This document shows, piece after piece, positions 18,512 through 25,460 of a DNA stretch of 64,000 nt; position 1 is the first letter of the stretch; every line of letters begins with the position of its first letter. The translations under genes were made by a program, and so were the position numbers. The notes under the pieces were generated by a model. It was not told where the DNA came from. It saw only the letters and a list, made by a program, of their open reading frames with translations, and did no database searches. Origin of the DNA: an uncultured Oscillospiraceae bacterium (GTDB lineage: Bacteria > Bacillota > Clostridia > Oscillospirales > Acutalibacteraceae); NCBI GenBank assembly GCA_900541565.1, contig UQKB01000007.1, forward strand, positions 16,875 to 80,874, written 5' to 3'.

Positions 18512-18543
18512 AAAAAGAGGGAACCTGGGGTTCCCTCTTTTTT
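18512..18543. terminator. Bidirectional terminator
   Basis: Perfect 14-bp stem with a 3-base loop, flanked by A5 on the left and T6 on the right. It closes the esterase unit and marks the border to the accessory island. Confidence 0.92.
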
Positions 18544-18565
18544 CTTTCTCCAAACTTTCTGCGGG

Positions 18566-18767
18566 GTGCTTTATGCAGGTTTTTATCTTACCCGCCGGGT
18601 TTGTACGTTTATATACATTTCTTCCAAAAAGACTTTGGTTCATTTCTTATGGAAGAAACGAACCAAAGACCACTAAGGGGGAAAACTTGCGATGTTTTCC
18701 CCCTTAGAACCCCCTTTTGTACGCCTCAAGGGGAGTACCCCCTTAAGAATCCCCCTGACGGTTCTTA
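18566..18767 (+). repeat. Dispersed structured repeat, copy A
   Basis: About 200 bases shared with copies at 20533-20714 and 63066-63255. It contains three successive hairpins: 18634-18667 (15-base arms, one mismatch, loop ATGG), 18673-18707 (14-bp perfect stem, loop TTGCGAT) and 18725-18747 (CTCAAGGGG with CCCCTTAAG). It ends in CCCCCTGACGGTTCTTA. No credible open frame; short frames through it are by-products. Likely an untranslated element or structured RNA. Confidence 0.8.
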
Positions 18768-18839
18768 TACAATCGTTTTTGCACACTTACAATGTATGTG
18801 TTTAAAGTTGTAATTTGGGGTTGGCTTGTTGCAGAGTTT

Positions 18840-19139
18840 TTAGTCCTCCAATGTTTCATGGCGTTCCCGGTAATCCACTAGCTCGTCAATGTCTGCAAAT
18901 GCTTCACGGGTCAGAGCACCACCCAGACGAAAGCCTGTAATAAAGGCGTATAGTTCATCGTACTGCCTGGCCCGGTCTAGCGCTGCCTCCATCGCTTCCA
19001 GCTGCCGCTTTTCTTCTTCGCAGTAGCGCGCAATTGCCTTTTGGTGCCCGGTTTTCTTTCCAGCCTTTGTTTGTCCGCGCGAAATTCCACGTAGAAAATG
19101 TCTTTTAATACGCCTTACATTATGGGCCTCCTTCATCAT
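18840..19139 (-). CDS. Small DUF6809-like hypothetical protein
   Basis: About 99 residues from the ATG at 19139 (a start at 19190 would add 17 residues; neither has a good ribosome site). The N-terminal half is very basic (RRIKRHFLRG, KAGKKTGHQK); the C-terminal half is an acidic helix pair with YAFITGFRLGGAL, resembling the F-x-x-GF-x-LG signature I associate with DUF6809 phage/accessory proteins. Function unknown. It is divergent from the XRE gene at 19298 and shares its operator region. Confidence 0.5.
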   Translation of the reverse strand: MMKEAHNVRRIKRHFLRGISRGQTKAGKKTGHQKAIARYCEEEKRQLEAMEAALDRARQYDELYAFITGFRLGGALTREAFADIDELVDYRERHETLED

Positions 19140-19217
19140 TTTTTTGTTAATACGTTTGCTATTATGAAAAATCAAAAAACATAATTTCATGGCACAGGTA
19201 AATTTTTATAATCATTA

Positions 19218-19264
19218 TATAACCTATAGGTTATATTGTCAATATAATTTTCAGGTTATATTGT
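19218..19264. promoter_or_regulatory. Operator of divergent XRE/hypothetical pair
   Basis: A perfect 18-bp palindrome TATAACCTATAGGTTATA (19218-19235) is followed by a second copy of its right half: AGGTTATATTGT occurs at 19228-19239 and again at 19253-19264, 25 bases apart. It lies between two divergent genes, one coding an XRE repressor-like protein. Confidence 0.65.
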
Positions 19265-19297
19265 AAAATAAATAAAATTGGGAAAGGTGGAATTATC

Positions 19298-19513
19298 ATG
19301 TATTTTTTACCTAGAATTCAACAGTATAGAAACAAAAAAGGATGGACACAAAATTATGTGGCAGAAAAAATGAATATTAAACAATCACAGTATAGCAGAT
19401 ATGAATCAGGTGAAGATGAAATGAGAATAGGAACATTTGTAAATTTGTGTAAAGCATTAGAAGTATCCGCCGATTATCTTTTTGCTTTTTCAGACGACCC
19501 TCAAATTAAATAA
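19298..19513 (+). CDS. Small XRE-family regulator 1
   Basis: 71 residues that are almost entirely a helix-turn-helix domain: WTQNYVAEKMNIKQSQYSRYESGEDEMRI. The C-terminal SADYLFAFSDDP is typical of phage/ICE-type Cro/CI-like proteins. AAAGGTGG precedes the ATG. Codon use is more AT-rich than the flanking core genes. It likely binds the palindrome just upstream and represses itself and the divergent gene. Confidence 0.82.
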   Translation: MYFLPRIQQYRNKKGWTQNYVAEKMNIKQSQYSRYESGEDEMRIGTFVNLCKALEVSADYLFAFSDDPQIK

Positions 19514-19647
19514 AATCCTATTTTTATTTATTGTTTTTTCTGGTGGAAAAGATTTTTCTTATGTATTTATATAAAACGGCTGAGAAAAGAAAGCTGTATA
19601 AAGTACCATAAGAAGCAAGGCTGCAAGTCTAAAAAACTGTTATATAA

Positions 19648-19943
19648 GAATCCCCCCGACGGTTCTTAAGTGAAAGTTTCTGCGCATTTGCGGCTTTGTC
19701 CTTTTTCATTTTTTCGGCAGTTTGTACATGCTTAAAAAGAAGCATTGCTTTTTATGCTCCATTTTGATTTTCTTTGTCTGTCTGCTCCGGGAACAGCACG
19801 CTTTCTAATATAGACACAAGCGCAAAGTTAAAGCTTGTGTTGTTTTTTGCTGCTACTTCCTCTATTTTCTCCGCAAGTGTTTCTGACAAATAGGTTGTTT
19901 TATAGATATGCGGTTTTCTTTTTCGAGGGGGGATCGTATACAT
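19648..19943. repeat. Duplicated 296-bp block with RHH gene, copy 1
   Basis: By eye only about three differences from 63234-63529 over equal length. The left end is the GAATCCCCCCGACGGTTCTTA tail of the structured repeat; the right end stops exactly at the start codon of the small RHH gene, beyond which the two copies diverge. Confidence 0.88.
19752..19943 (-). CDS. Small ribbon-helix-helix-like protein, copy 1
   Basis: 63 residues. The basic start PPRKRKPHIYK is followed by TTYLSETLAEKIEEVAAKNN and a helix FNFALVSILESVL: a beta-strand then two amphipathic helices, as in CopG/Arc-type DNA-binding dimers. AAAGGAGGAG precedes the ATG at 19943. An identical protein is encoded at 63338-63529. 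It could be an antitoxin-like repressor, but no toxin gene lies next to it. Function inferred from fold pattern only. Confidence 0.7.
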   Translation of the reverse strand: MYTIPPRKRKPHIYKTTYLSETLAEKIEEVAAKNNTSFNFALVSILESVLFPEQTDKENQNGA

Positions 19944-20118
19944 CAAAGCTCCTCCTTTCTGCTATTTATAAAAAATACCGACAAAATATTAATCAGATAT
20001 ATCTCAACTTAAATTTATTTAACTATTTTTCTCACCTCCCATATTATTATGCCACACTTGTGTTCCTTTTGCAACACTTTTGCAGCAAAAACTGGTATAA
20101 AAGAATAGAGGTGATACT

Positions 20119-20346
20119 ATGTACTATAACGAACGTTTAATTGCTCTCAGAGAAGCACACGGATTGACACAAGAACAGGTAGCAACTGCTATTGGTGTAA
20201 AAAGAGAACAATATAGAAGATATGAAATTGGCAGAAACGAAATAAAAGCGCACCACATAGTTGCTTTTGCAAAGTTGTATAAGGTATCTACGGACTATCT
20301 TTTATGTTTATCAAATTCTCCATATGAATCTTGGGTAAAAAAGTAA
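20119..20346 (+). CDS. Small XRE-family regulator 2
   Basis: 75 residues: LTQEQVATAIGVKREQYRRYEIGRNEIK is a canonical HTH_3 domain, followed by STDYLLCLSNSP. AGAGGTGAT precedes the ATG. It sits alone between the RHH gene and an RHH gene remnant. AT-rich codons. Similar in layout to the two other XRE genes of this island but not a close duplicate of them. Confidence 0.82.
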   Translation: MYYNERLIALREAHGLTQEQVATAIGVKREQYRRYEIGRNEIKAHHIVAFAKLYKVSTDYLLCLSNSPYESWVKK

Positions 20347-20361
20347 TAAGTGATGATAGCA

Positions 20362-20428
20362 AGCGCTTCTGACAAATAGGTTGTTCTATAGATATGCGGC
20401 TTTCTTTTCCGAGGGGAGCCTTATACAT
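20362..20428 (-). pseudogene. Truncated, frameshifted RHH gene remnant
   Basis: Reads like the first 20-odd codons of the RHH gene (start ATG at 20428, GGAGGAAGC upstream), but one base is missing in the Pro/Arg stretch and the gene stops matching near 20362, where it abuts the XRE gene 2 end. Its upstream sequence, including a CCGCCCG/CGGGCGG hairpin at 20449-20466, matches the region upstream of the intact copy at 63338-63529. Confidence 0.75.
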
Positions 20429-20532
20429 TTTGCTTCCTCCTTATTTTTCCGCCCGCTCCGGGCGGTTTTATTTTGTGCTTTTTTCTGTCATCCACTGCTT
20501 TCCCTCCTTCATAAGGCTTTTTATCCTTTATG

Positions 20533-20714
20533 TGGGTTTGTATTTTTTCCGTCGGCTTTGTGCGTTTCTATACATTTCTTCCAAAAAGACTTTGTTCATT
20601 TCTTATGGAAGAAACGAACCAAAGACCACTAAGGGGGAAAACTTGCGATGTTTTCCCCCTTAGAACCCCCTTTTGTACGCCTCAAGGGGAACGCCCCCCT
20701 TGAGAATCCCCCTA
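20533..20714 (+). repeat. Dispersed structured repeat, copy B
   Basis: Same three hairpins as copy A: first near 20594-20623 (one base shorter on the left arm), second at 20629-20663 with the TTGCGAT loop, third with a perfect CTCAAGGGG/CCCCTTGAG stem. The 3' tail diverges after GAATCCCCCT. The 5' flank differs from copies A and C. Confidence 0.8.
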
Positions 20715-20826
20715 GTCATTCGTATTCCTTATAGTTAGTAAAAAACATTTTGACTACGGCTCTGGCGGAACGGTATTAATGATTGAATGGGAAAAGAAAA
20801 TTTAACATAATTTGGTTTTCATTTCT

Positions 20827-20889
20827 CCTACTAACAGTAGTATACACTACTATTAGTAGGAAATCAAACTTTGTTTCTACTTTTAGTAG
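20827..20889. promoter_or_regulatory. Long palindromic operator before XRE gene 3
   Basis: A 34-base near-perfect palindrome (20827-20860) built from CCTACTAA, AGTAGT, ACTACT and TTAGTAGG, with only two symmetric mismatched positions; a further CTACTTTTAGTAG lies at 20877-20889, just before the ribosome site. Probably self-regulation by the downstream XRE protein. Confidence 0.7.
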
Positions 20890-20917
20890 TAACATATAAA
20901 AAAGGAGATGATAAAGT

Positions 20918-21139
20918 TTGAAACCTTATAACAAAAGATTAAGCGAATTAAGAACAGATCATGATTTAACACAAAAAGCCGTTAGCGAAATATGTAATGT
21001 ATCAGATGCGTCTGTAGGACATTGGGAAAAAGGAGTCCGAGAAATTAGCATAGATTGTTTAATTAAACTAGCCAAATTTTACAATGTATCAGTTGATTAT
21101 ATTTTAGGCTTAACTGATAACAAACAAAAGTTTTGGTAA
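20918..21139 (+). CDS. Small XRE-family regulator 3
   Basis: 73 residues with HTH motif LTQKAVSEICNVSDASVGHWEKG and C-terminal NVSVDYILGLTDN. The TTG start is fixed by AAAGGAGATG upstream. AT-rich codons compared with core genes. Candidate binding sites are the palindromes directly upstream. No other gene follows before the pnp terminator; the stretch to 21311 holds only a short inverted relic of the repeat tail at 21186-21206. Confidence 0.83.
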   Translation: MKPYNKRLSELRTDHDLTQKAVSEICNVSDASVGHWEKGVREISIDCLIKLAKFYNVSVDYILGLTDNKQKFW

Positions 21140-21311
21140 ATTGTAGCGGAGGCATTTTTGCTTTATTTTAAGCACGCAGAAGCTGTTGTATAAGAACTGT
21201 CAGGGGAAATGCCGCAAAGCGGTTGCATAAGAAATAAACCAATTTTATTAGAACAAATATATAAAAACAGAAAAAGCCGGAAAACAACAGAAACTTGCAT
21301 AAAGCACTATA

Positions 21312-21366
21312 AAAACCCCCGAAAGCCGCAGGCAACACATATCACCTTGCGGCTTTCGGGGGTTTT
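21312..21366. terminator. Terminator of pnp
   Basis: Nineteen-bp stem (arms AAACCCCCGAAAGCCGCA and its complement) around a 17-base loop, A-rich on one side and T-rich on the other. It ends pnp on the minus strand and could also stop rightward transcripts from the island. Confidence 0.9.
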
Positions 21367-21381
21367 GTTCAAAGCACAGCT

Positions 21382-23586
21382 TTAGCTTCTGTTATGATTG
21401 TTATGATTATGATGGCCGCCCCTGGGAGCCCTTCTGTCCCTGTCGCCCGTATGCGGACGCCTGGGCGCTACCTCGTTTTCCGGCTTTAAGCCTTCCACTT
21501 CAATCAGCGCCTCTCTTCTTGAAAGGTTCAGCCTTCCCTTATCGTCTATTTCAAGCACCTTTACAAGAACAATGTCATCCACATTAACCGCATCCGTCAC
21601 CTTTTCGGTACGCTTTACATCCAGCTGTGAAATATGGCACAGGCCCTCCTTGCCCGGCGCAATCTCTACAAACGCGCCAAAATCCATAATTCGCGTTACC
21701 TTGCCCTTAAAGATCTCGCCCGGCTGTGGGTCCTTCGCAATTGTATCGACAATCGAAAGCGCACGCTTGCAGTTTTCCACATCCAAACCGCTGATAAACA
21801 CATGCCCATCCTCTTCAATGTCAATTTTTACATCGCACTGCGCCTGAATCTCTTTAATCACCTTTCCGCTCTTGCCGATCACCTCACTGATCTTGTCAAC
21901 AGGGATCGTCGTGGTCACCATCTTAGGCGCATATGGGGAAAGCTCCGCGCGCGGCTGCGCAATCGCCTTAAGCATAATTTCATCTAAAATATAAACCCTG
22001 GCCTTATGCGTCTTTTCCAGCGCTTCCTTGATCATTTCCGGCGTAAGACCGTCTATTTTCAAATCCATCTGGATAGCCGTGATCCCCTCGTGCGTACCTG
22101 CCACCTTAAAGTCCATATCGCCAAAAAAGTCTTCCAAGCCCTGAATATCCACCATTGTCATCCAGCGGTCGCCCTCTGTGATCAACCCGCAAGAGATACC
22201 TGCAACCGGCGCCTTGATCGGCACGCCGGCATCCATCAGCGCCAGCGTGGAGCCGCAAATGGAGCCCTGCGACGTAGACCCATTAGAAGACACAACCTCC
22301 GAAACCAGGCGGATCGCATAGGGGAATTCCTCCACAGACGGAATCACCGGCACAAGCGCCCGCTCTGCCAGCGCGCCATGGCCAATTTCTCTTCTGCCCG
22401 GTCCCCTGCTGGGCCGTGTTTCCCCAACGGAATAAGACGGGAAGTTATAATGGTGCATATAGCGCTTATATTCCTCGTTGTCAATCCCATCCAGCAGCTG
22501 TTGATCGCTTACAGGACCAAGCGTTGCGGCCGTCAAAACCTGCGTTTGTCCTCTTGTAAACAAGCCAGAACCGTGCGCCCTTGGCAAAAGGCTTGTTTCT
22601 GCGGCCAGCGGGCGGATCTCGTTCATGCCTCTGCCGTCCACACGCTTTTGCTCGTCAAGCAGCCAGCGGCGTACAACATACTTCTGTGTTTTGTACAGGC
22701 ATTCGTCAATCTTCGCTTCCTGTTCGGGGTAGATTTCATCAAATTTCTCATGCACCGCCTCATAAATTGGCTGCAGCCTTTCGTCACGCACCGTTTTATC
22801 GTCCGTATCAAGCGCAAGCTTAATATCCTCCAGCGCAAAATCACGGATCGTATGGAACATCTCCTCATCCGGCTCGTTGCTTGGATAAGAAAATTTTTGT
22901 TTGCCAATCTGGGCCTGAATCTCCTTAATAAACGCAATGATTTTCTGGTTTGCCTCATGCCCGGCCATAATTCCGTTGAACATAACCTCGTCACTGACCA
23001 TTTCCGCACCAGCCTCAATCATCGCAATGCGGCTATCCGTAGAAGCAACCGTTACGGCCATTTCAGACCTTTCGCGCTGTTCCTCTGTTGGGTTGATCAC
23101 AAATTCGCCGTCTACATAACCGACAGAAACGCCTGAAATCGGCCCGTTCCACGGAATATCCGAAATAGAAAGCGCAATCGAGGTGCCCACCATTGCTGCA
23201 ATTTCAGGTGAGCAGTCGCTGTCAACCGACATAACAGTGCAAACAACAGAAACATCGTTGCGCATATCCTTCGGGAACAGCGGCCGAATCGGCCTGTCAA
23301 TCACGCGCGACACAAGAATCGCCTTTTCAGACGGACGGCCCTCTCGCTTCAAAAAGGAGCCCGGTATCTTCCCCACCGCATAAAGCTTTTCTTCAAAGTC
23401 CACGGAAAGCGGGAAAAAATCAATCCCTTCACGCGGCTTTGCAGATGCCGTTACGGCCACGTTTACAACCGTGTCGCCATAGCGCACAAAGCACGAACCG
23501 TTTGCCAGCTGGGCAATTTTTCCCGTTTCCACTACAAGCGGGCGCCCGGCAAAGTCTGTTTTGAATACCTTGTAATTTTCAAACAT
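21382..23586 (-). CDS. pnp: Polyribonucleotide nucleotidyltransferase (PNPase)
   Basis: 734 residues. Two RNase PH-like cores separated by a helical domain, then a KH domain (about 555-610, VIGKSGKVIKEIQ) and an S1 domain (about 625-690, GAFVEIAPGKEGLCHISQL), ending in an RNA-binding His/Asn/Arg-rich tail. The motif SNGSTSQGSICGSTLALMDA in the second core is diagnostic. The ATG at 23586 has AGGAGG upstream; a longer frame start is rejected. It degrades mRNA 3'-5' using phosphate and sits behind rpsO, the classic gene order. Confidence 0.97.
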   Translation of the reverse strand: MFENYKVFKTDFAGRPLVVETGKIAQLANGSCFVRYGDTVVNVAVTASAKPREGIDFFPLSVDFEEKLYAVGKIPGSFLKREGRPSEKAILVSRVIDRPIRPLFPKDMRNDVSVVCTVMSVDSDCSPEIAAMVGTSIALSISDIPWNGPISGVSVGYVDGEFVINPTEEQRERSEMAVTVASTDSRIAMIEAGAEMVSDEVMFNGIMAGHEANQKIIAFIKEIQAQIGKQKFSYPSNEPDEEMFHTIRDFALEDIKLALDTDDKTVRDERLQPIYEAVHEKFDEIYPEQEAKIDECLYKTQKYVVRRWLLDEQKRVDGRGMNEIRPLAAETSLLPRAHGSGLFTRGQTQVLTAATLGPVSDQQLLDGIDNEEYKRYMHHYNFPSYSVGETRPSRGPGRREIGHGALAERALVPVIPSVEEFPYAIRLVSEVVSSNGSTSQGSICGSTLALMDAGVPIKAPVAGISCGLITEGDRWMTMVDIQGLEDFFGDMDFKVAGTHEGITAIQMDLKIDGLTPEMIKEALEKTHKARVYILDEIMLKAIAQPRAELSPYAPKMVTTTIPVDKISEVIGKSGKVIKEIQAQCDVKIDIEEDGHVFISGLDVENCKRALSIVDTIAKDPQPGEIFKGKVTRIMDFGAFVEIAPGKEGLCHISQLDVKRTEKVTDAVNVDDIVLVKVLEIDDKGRLNLSRREALIEVEGLKPENEVAPRRPHTGDRDRRAPRGGHHNHNNHNRS

Positions 23587-23725
23587 TTCTTTTCCTCCTG
23601 AAAATAAAATATCTATTTTACAGGGAGGCACCGCTTAGCAATAAAACCGATATTCCAAGCATGCAAAATATCCGTTTCACTGCTAACCAAATGCTTCCGC
23701 TGTAAATTCCAACAAATGACCAACA

Positions 23726-23752
23726 GGGCAGACGGCACAATGCCGCCTGCCC
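23726..23752 (-). terminator. rpsO-pnp intergenic hairpin
   Basis: Twelve-base arms (GGGCAGACGGCA / TGCCGCCTGCCC, one mismatch) around CAA, without a strong T run. In other bacteria the rpsO-pnp gap holds an attenuating terminator and RNA-processing hairpin; this fits that place. Confidence 0.6.
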
Positions 23753-23764
23753 CGAAAATTGCCA

Positions 23765-24028
23765 TTATTTACGTATGCCAAGCTTAGCGATAATTGAGCG
23801 GTATCTCTCAATATCGGTCTTAATCAGATAATTCAGCAGGCTTCTTCTCTGCCCTACCATCTTCAGCAGGCCTCTGCGGGAATGGTGATCCTTTTTGTGT
23901 ACCTTTAAATGCTCGGTCAGATCGTTAATTCTCTTTGTCAAAAGCGCAATCTGTACCTCGGGGGAACCCGTATCGCCTTCATGCAGGGCATACTCCTGCA
24001 TAATTGCATTCTTTTCTTCTTTTAACAT
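23765..24028 (-). CDS. rpsO: 30S ribosomal protein S15
   Basis: 87 residues from the ATG at 24028 (AAGGTGG 8 bases upstream), matching the usual S15 size; the longer in-frame start would add 11 residues. Hallmarks: [32 protein letters not shown] and [11 protein letters not shown]. It binds 16S rRNA early in small-subunit assembly. Confidence 0.97.
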   Translation of the reverse strand: MLKEEKNAIMQEYALHEGDTGSPEVQIALLTKRINDLTEHLKVHKKDHHSRRGLLKMVGQRRSLLNYLIKTDIERYRSIIAKLGIRK

Positions 24029-24158
24029 TGCATAATCCACCTTTTTTATCATTTTGCCCATAGGATTAAAAAAATATCCTTCAATCTCAGATCAAGGAAG
24101 GTGTCTTCCCGTAAATGGGCTTACTCCAAAATCCGTGAAAGGGGCATTGCACCAGTAG

Positions 24159-24187
24159 ATTATAGCACACGCTCCAAAAAATGTAAA
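24159..24187 (-). promoter_or_regulatory. Promoter of rpsO-pnp
   Basis: On the minus strand TTTACA (24187-24182), a 17-base spacer and TATAAT (24164-24159). The leader to the S15 start is about 125 bases, long enough for S15 autoregulation, though no specific fold was established. Confidence 0.85.
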
Positions 24188-24257
24188 GTTTTTTCTGGTC
24201 ATCTTCTAAAAAATCTTAACAAAAAACAGCTTGTTTTTTCATACAGCCTGTCCAAAT

Positions 24258-24686
24258 TTAATGTTCTTCCTTCAACCTGTTCCCCAGCCTTTTGAGCAGC
24301 TCCTGCTGTTGGTTTTTGGGCAACATGCGGTAATCGATCACAAGCTGCTGTTCATCCGCAGACAGCTCGTATATTTTTTCCCGCTCAGAGGTTGTCCGCT
24401 TCTTTATCCCGCTTTGCTGCGCGTGTTCAAAATCGGCAAGGCTTACTGACGCACTTGCAAGCTCCCCACCGTTGACGCATTGCAAAAATTCAACATACGG
24501 TATATTCAAAATTTTGATCAGCTTCATCATGGTATTGATGCTTGGCGCAGTTTTTCCAATTTCATAATATGTGTACGTTGATCGGTCCACACTAAGTGCC
24601 TCGGCAACCTGCCCCTGCGACAGCCCACAGTTTTCCCTGTAGCGCCTTAAAAGCTCCGGCAGCTTTTTTTTGACTATGTTTGCCAT
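24258..24686 (-). CDS. XRE-family transcriptional regulator with acidic tail
   Basis: About 142 residues from ATG 24686. HTH domain LSQGQVAEALSVDRSTYTYYEIGKTAPSINT in the first half, then a variable linker and a helical C-terminus (LSADEQQLVIDYRMLPKNQQQELLKRL) probably for oligomerisation or sensing. It is encoded back-to-back with nothing obvious; a TATAAT-like box and an AATCC-N6-GGATT inverted repeat (24746-24761) lie upstream and may be its own operator. Base composition resembles the core genes, unlike the three small island regulators. Confidence 0.8.
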   Translation of the reverse strand: MANIVKKKLPELLRRYRENCGLSQGQVAEALSVDRSTYTYYEIGKTAPSINTMMKLIKILNIPYVEFLQCVNGGELASASVSLADFEHAQQSGIKKRTTSEREKIYELSADEQQLVIDYRMLPKNQQQELLKRLGNRLKEEH

Positions 24687-24854
24687 TTTTCCAACTCCCA
24701 ACGGCGTGATCTATATTTACATTTTCCGTTGAGTTTATTATAGTAAATCCATATCCGGATTATGCAATTGTGTGACAATCCATCACGTATTTTTTGTCGA
24801 ATCTTTCACTATTTCCAGCCATTTTATGTGCTGACCGCTTTTTATCCTGCAAAA

Positions 24855-24882
24855 TTGTTTCACTTTTATTGTTTCACTTTTA
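24855..24882. repeat. Two-copy 14-bp tandem repeat
   Basis: TTGTTTCACTTTTA occurs twice head-to-tail with no spacer, about 40 bases before the tRNA promoter. Role unknown. Confidence 0.7.
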
Positions 24883-24921
24883 ATCTAAACCGCGGTAAAT
24901 AAAAAACTTTATGCATGACCC

Positions 24922-24950
24922 TTGACGAAATTCCCGTCCAATGCTATAAT
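24922..24950 (+). promoter_or_regulatory. Promoter of tRNA-Thr
   Basis: TTGACG (24922-24927), 17 bases, TATAAT (24945-24950), 20 bases before the mature tRNA 5' end. Confidence 0.88.
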
Positions 24951-24970
24951 ATCTTGGCAACAAAAAACAG

Positions 24971-25046
24971 GCTACTGTGGCTCAGTTGGTAGAGCAGCGC
25001 ATTCGTAATGCGCAGGCCGTCGGTTCGAGTCCGACCAGTAGCTCCA
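24971..25046 (+). tRNA. tRNA-Thr (CGT anticodon)
   Basis: Full cloverleaf: acceptor GCTACTG/CAGTAGC, D arm GCTC...GAGC, anticodon stem GCGCA/TGCGC with loop TTCGTAA (anticodon CGT, reads ACG), T arm GTCGG-TTCGAGT-CCGAC, and an encoded CCA end. Confidence 0.96.
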
Positions 25047-25049
25047 CGT

Positions 25050-25085
25050 CGGAGCAAAGTCCGCTTTGCTCCGGCTTATTTTTTG
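25050..25085 (+). terminator. Terminator of tRNA-Thr
   Basis: Ten-bp stem CGGAGCAAAG/CTTTGCTCCG, 4-base loop, then GCTTATTTTTT. Confidence 0.85.
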
Positions 25086-25333
25086 CCCTTGGCAGAAAAA
25101 TAGGCCATCCGCCCGCTCCCTTGCTCCTCCTCACCGAAAAAGGTCACGCTCACGTCGCCTGTTCGCTTGCAAGCGCGCTCACGACGGCTTTGGCTGTCTA
25201 CCAACTTTTTTCGGTAAAGAGCACTACCAGGTATCTTTTTTTCAACAAAACCCATGTCGTCGCGGACTATGTATCGCTTGCGACGACTTTTTGAACAATA
25301 TCTTTTAGATTATATAATTTGTACTCCATTTAA
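25086..25333. other. Gene-free stretch downstream of tRNA
   Basis: No supported gene. It holds a terminator-like hairpin (GTCGTCGC at 25256-25263 with GCGACGAC at 25280-25287, then five T) and short GC-rich inverted segments. I see no integrase gene or repeated tRNA 3' end, so there is no sign of an integrated element. Confidence 0.5.
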
Positions 25334-25362
25334 AAAGGCCCGGCTAAAAGCCGGGCCTTTCT
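25334..25362. terminator. Strong symmetrical hairpin
   Basis: Twelve-bp perfect stem AAAGGCCCGGCT/AGCCGGGCCTTT with an AAA loop; flanking A and T runs allow termination in either direction. Confidence 0.8.
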
Positions 25363-25407
25363 GATAAAACCCAATAAGCGCAGCCTCTCTTTCCATTTTT
25401 GTCTGGC

Positions 25408-25460
25408 AAAATGATCCCCCCGCGCGGCCGCTTGTTTGCCGTGCGGGGGGATCATTTTTT
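25408..25460. terminator. Terminator of DHHW protein gene
   Basis: Long stem with arms GATCCCCCCGC and GCGGGGGGATC plus inner GCGGC/GCCGT pairing; T run on the right, A run on the left. It touches the stop codon of the leftward gene. Confidence 0.8.

Noticed and set aside
18601..18813. Repeated short peptide frames (NEPKTTKG-type) in the dispersed repeat
   Set aside because: They follow the hairpin arms of the repeat, lack ribosome sites and change length between copies, so conservation is at the nucleic acid level.
19298..20346. Toxin-antitoxin module
   Set aside because: Small XRE and RHH proteins look antitoxin-like, but none has an adjacent gene with a recognisable toxin fold.
18601..20710. 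CRISPR array
   Set aside because: The repeats are long, only three copies exist, spacing is irregular and no cas gene is present.
18566..21206. Prophage or ICE
   Set aside because: Several phage-like XRE genes occur, but there is no integrase, terminase, relaxase or structural gene.
24977..25294. Protein frame starting inside the tRNA-Thr gene
   Set aside because: It begins within a complete tRNA and crosses its terminator; no protein features.
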